A DNA stretch of 64,000 nucleotides from Pseudomonadota bacterium (GTDB lineage: Bacteria > Pseudomonadota > Alphaproteobacteria > Rhizobiales > Rhizobiaceae), in contig JAEZXX010000022.1 of the NCBI GenBank assembly GCA_023419535.1, forward strand, positions 1-64,000, given 5' to 3'. The notes under the pieces were generated by a model. The model did no database searches and had not been told where the DNA came from. It saw only the letters and a list, made by a program, of their open reading frames with translations. The translations under genes were made by a program, and so were the position numbers. This document shows, in pieces, positions 63,435 to 64,000 of this stretch. Numbering within the stretch: position 1 is the stretch's first letter; each line of letters opens with the position of its first letter.

Positions 63435-63477
63435 TTGACATTTGAGTTGATATCAACATAATAGGGGCATGTCAAAT
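63435..63477. promoter_or_regulatory. Overlapping divergent promoters with a central MarR-type palindrome
   Basis: On the plus strand TTGACA (63435-63440) and CATAAT (63457-63462) are 16 bases apart and point to marR. On the minus strand TTGACA (63475-63470) and TATCAA (63452-63447) are 17 bases apart and point to the VOC group. The perfect 12-base palindrome GTTGATATCAAC (63446-63457) lies between the plus boxes and covers the minus -10 box, so one bound MarR dimer could shut both promoters. Confidence 0.72.
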
Positions 63478-63954
63478 TCCTGTGTCCCAGACGACGAGAT
63501 CCCGCCGCGGCCGGTGCCCTTCTCGACCACGATCTTCGTCCGGGACCATTGCCTCTGCCTCCACACGCAGCGTGCCGCCCGCGCGATCTCGCGGCGCTTC
63601 GACGAGGCCCTGCGTCCGCTCGGGCTCAAGAGCGGGCAATTCTCGGCGCTCATCTCGCTCAACCGGCCGGAGCCGCCGACGCTGGGGTCCGTCGCGCGGC
63701 TGCTCGCCATGGACCGCACCACGCTGACCGCCAATCTCAAGCCGCTGGAGCGCGAGGGATGGGTGGAGGTGAAGGCCGACGAAAGGGACAAGCGGGCCCG
63801 CCGGCTGCATCTGACGGTGAAGGGGCGGGCGCTGCTGGCCCGGGCCGCTCCCGTCTGGACGGCGACGCACGAGGCGATCGAGGCCGATTTCGGTCGCGAC
63901 GCGAACCGCCTGCGCGACGACCTGAACGCGTTCCTGGAGAAGCCGAAGGCTTGA
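63469..63954 (+). CDS. MarR family transcriptional regulator
   Basis: The 161-residue protein has the winged-helix MarR fold: an N-terminal helix with CLCLHTQRAARAISRRFDEALRP (quoted in part), LKSGQFSALISL, the recognition region LGSVARLLAMDRTTLTANLKPLE and the wing ERDKRARRLHLTVKGRALL. A pair of close Cys (DHCLCLHT, residues about 28-30) may sense redox or electrophiles, as in some MarR regulators. It is divergent from the VOC/GST group, and the palindrome in the shared promoter is the likely operator. The putative start point of its mRNA falls at or next to the ATG. Confidence 0.9.
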   Translation: MSNSCVPDDEIPPRPVPFSTTIFVRDHCLCLHTQRAARAISRRFDEALRPLGLKSGQFSALISLNRPEPPTLGSVARLLAMDRTTLTANLKPLEREGWVEVKADERDKRARRLHLTVKGRALLARAAPVWTATHEAIEADFGRDANRLRDDLNAFLEKPKA

Positions 63955-63994
63955 CGTTCAGGGTGCCGGGCGATCGGCGGCGAGGGAGGCCGCG

Positions 63995-64000
63995 ATGACC
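63995..64000 (+). CDS. Possible start of the next gene (cut by window end)
   Basis: GAGGGAGG at 63982-63989 is followed, after five bases, by ATGACC at 63995, in the same direction as marR and 40 bases after it. Only two codons are visible, so nothing can be said about the product. Confidence 0.3.

Overview
The window is about 64 kb of very GC-rich DNA with dense, mostly operonic genes, strong GC3 bias and many ATGA/GTGA/TGATG gene overlaps. The gene content points to an alphaproteobacterium, most likely of the order Hyphomicrobiales (Rhizobiales). The signs are an ispA / mtgA / rpmF block with a rhizobial-type L32, a membrane cytochrome-type urate oxidase (PuuD), XdhAB, DUF3309 mini-proteins, and mosaic palindromic intergenic repeats like the RIME elements of rhizobia. 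The family is not resolved. I see no rRNA or tRNA gene, CRISPR array, phage or transposase gene.

Layout. 1-614: two small secreted proteins of unknown function; the first runs off the window and ends in a 32-base poly-C tract. 683-8338 (minus): glgE, a treS-maltokinase fusion and glgB, the GlgE route that turns trehalose into branched alpha-glucan. 8524-20556 (minus): a purine catabolism set (hiuH, xdhA, xdhB, a BMP-type ABC importer of four genes, puuD, guaD), interrupted by two palindromic repeat elements. 20645-22613: a DUF1176 protein, then a TPP riboswitch driving tenA. 22731-27446: a large transglutaminase/DUF2126 protein and a divergent putative zinc metallopeptidase. 27585-33983: treZ-malQ-treY, with overlapping ends. 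33993-37170: DUF2066 protein, an EamA transporter, and thiS-thiG behind a second TPP riboswitch. 37304-41260: a glyoxalase-like protein and pyruvate carboxylase. 41476-45269: FNT channel, two tandem 52-residue DUF3309-type membrane peptides, ispG, a lytic transglycosylase. 45360-49689: malate:quinone oxidoreductase with an unusual N-terminus, and a TadE/TadE/TadG group. 49816-51919: ispA, mtgA, rpmF. 52062-57017: an iron/phosphonate-type ABC importer with a metallo-beta-lactamase-fold protein encoded inside its operon. 57130-59103: aldehyde dehydrogenase and an orphan. 59147-63954: seven minus-strand genes (four VOC proteins, a duplicated DUF1428 protein, a RibD/DHFR-like protein and a GST) opposite a marR gene, with one palindrome between the two overlapping promoters.

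How the genes work together. TreY and TreZ release trehalose from glucan ends. TreS-Mak, GlgE and GlgB convert trehalose via maltose and maltose-1-phosphate back to branched glucan. The window therefore holds both halves of a trehalose/glucan loop, with MalQ to reshuffle short maltodextrins. The purine genes connect guanine to xanthine, urate, 5-hydroxyisourate and OHCU, with an importer as a likely source of substrate. The least understood parts are the transglutaminase/DUF2126 plus metallopeptidase pair, the MBL-fold protein in the ABC operon, and the MarR-controlled VOC cluster. Functions are called by recognising motifs and family architecture by eye; no database search was run.
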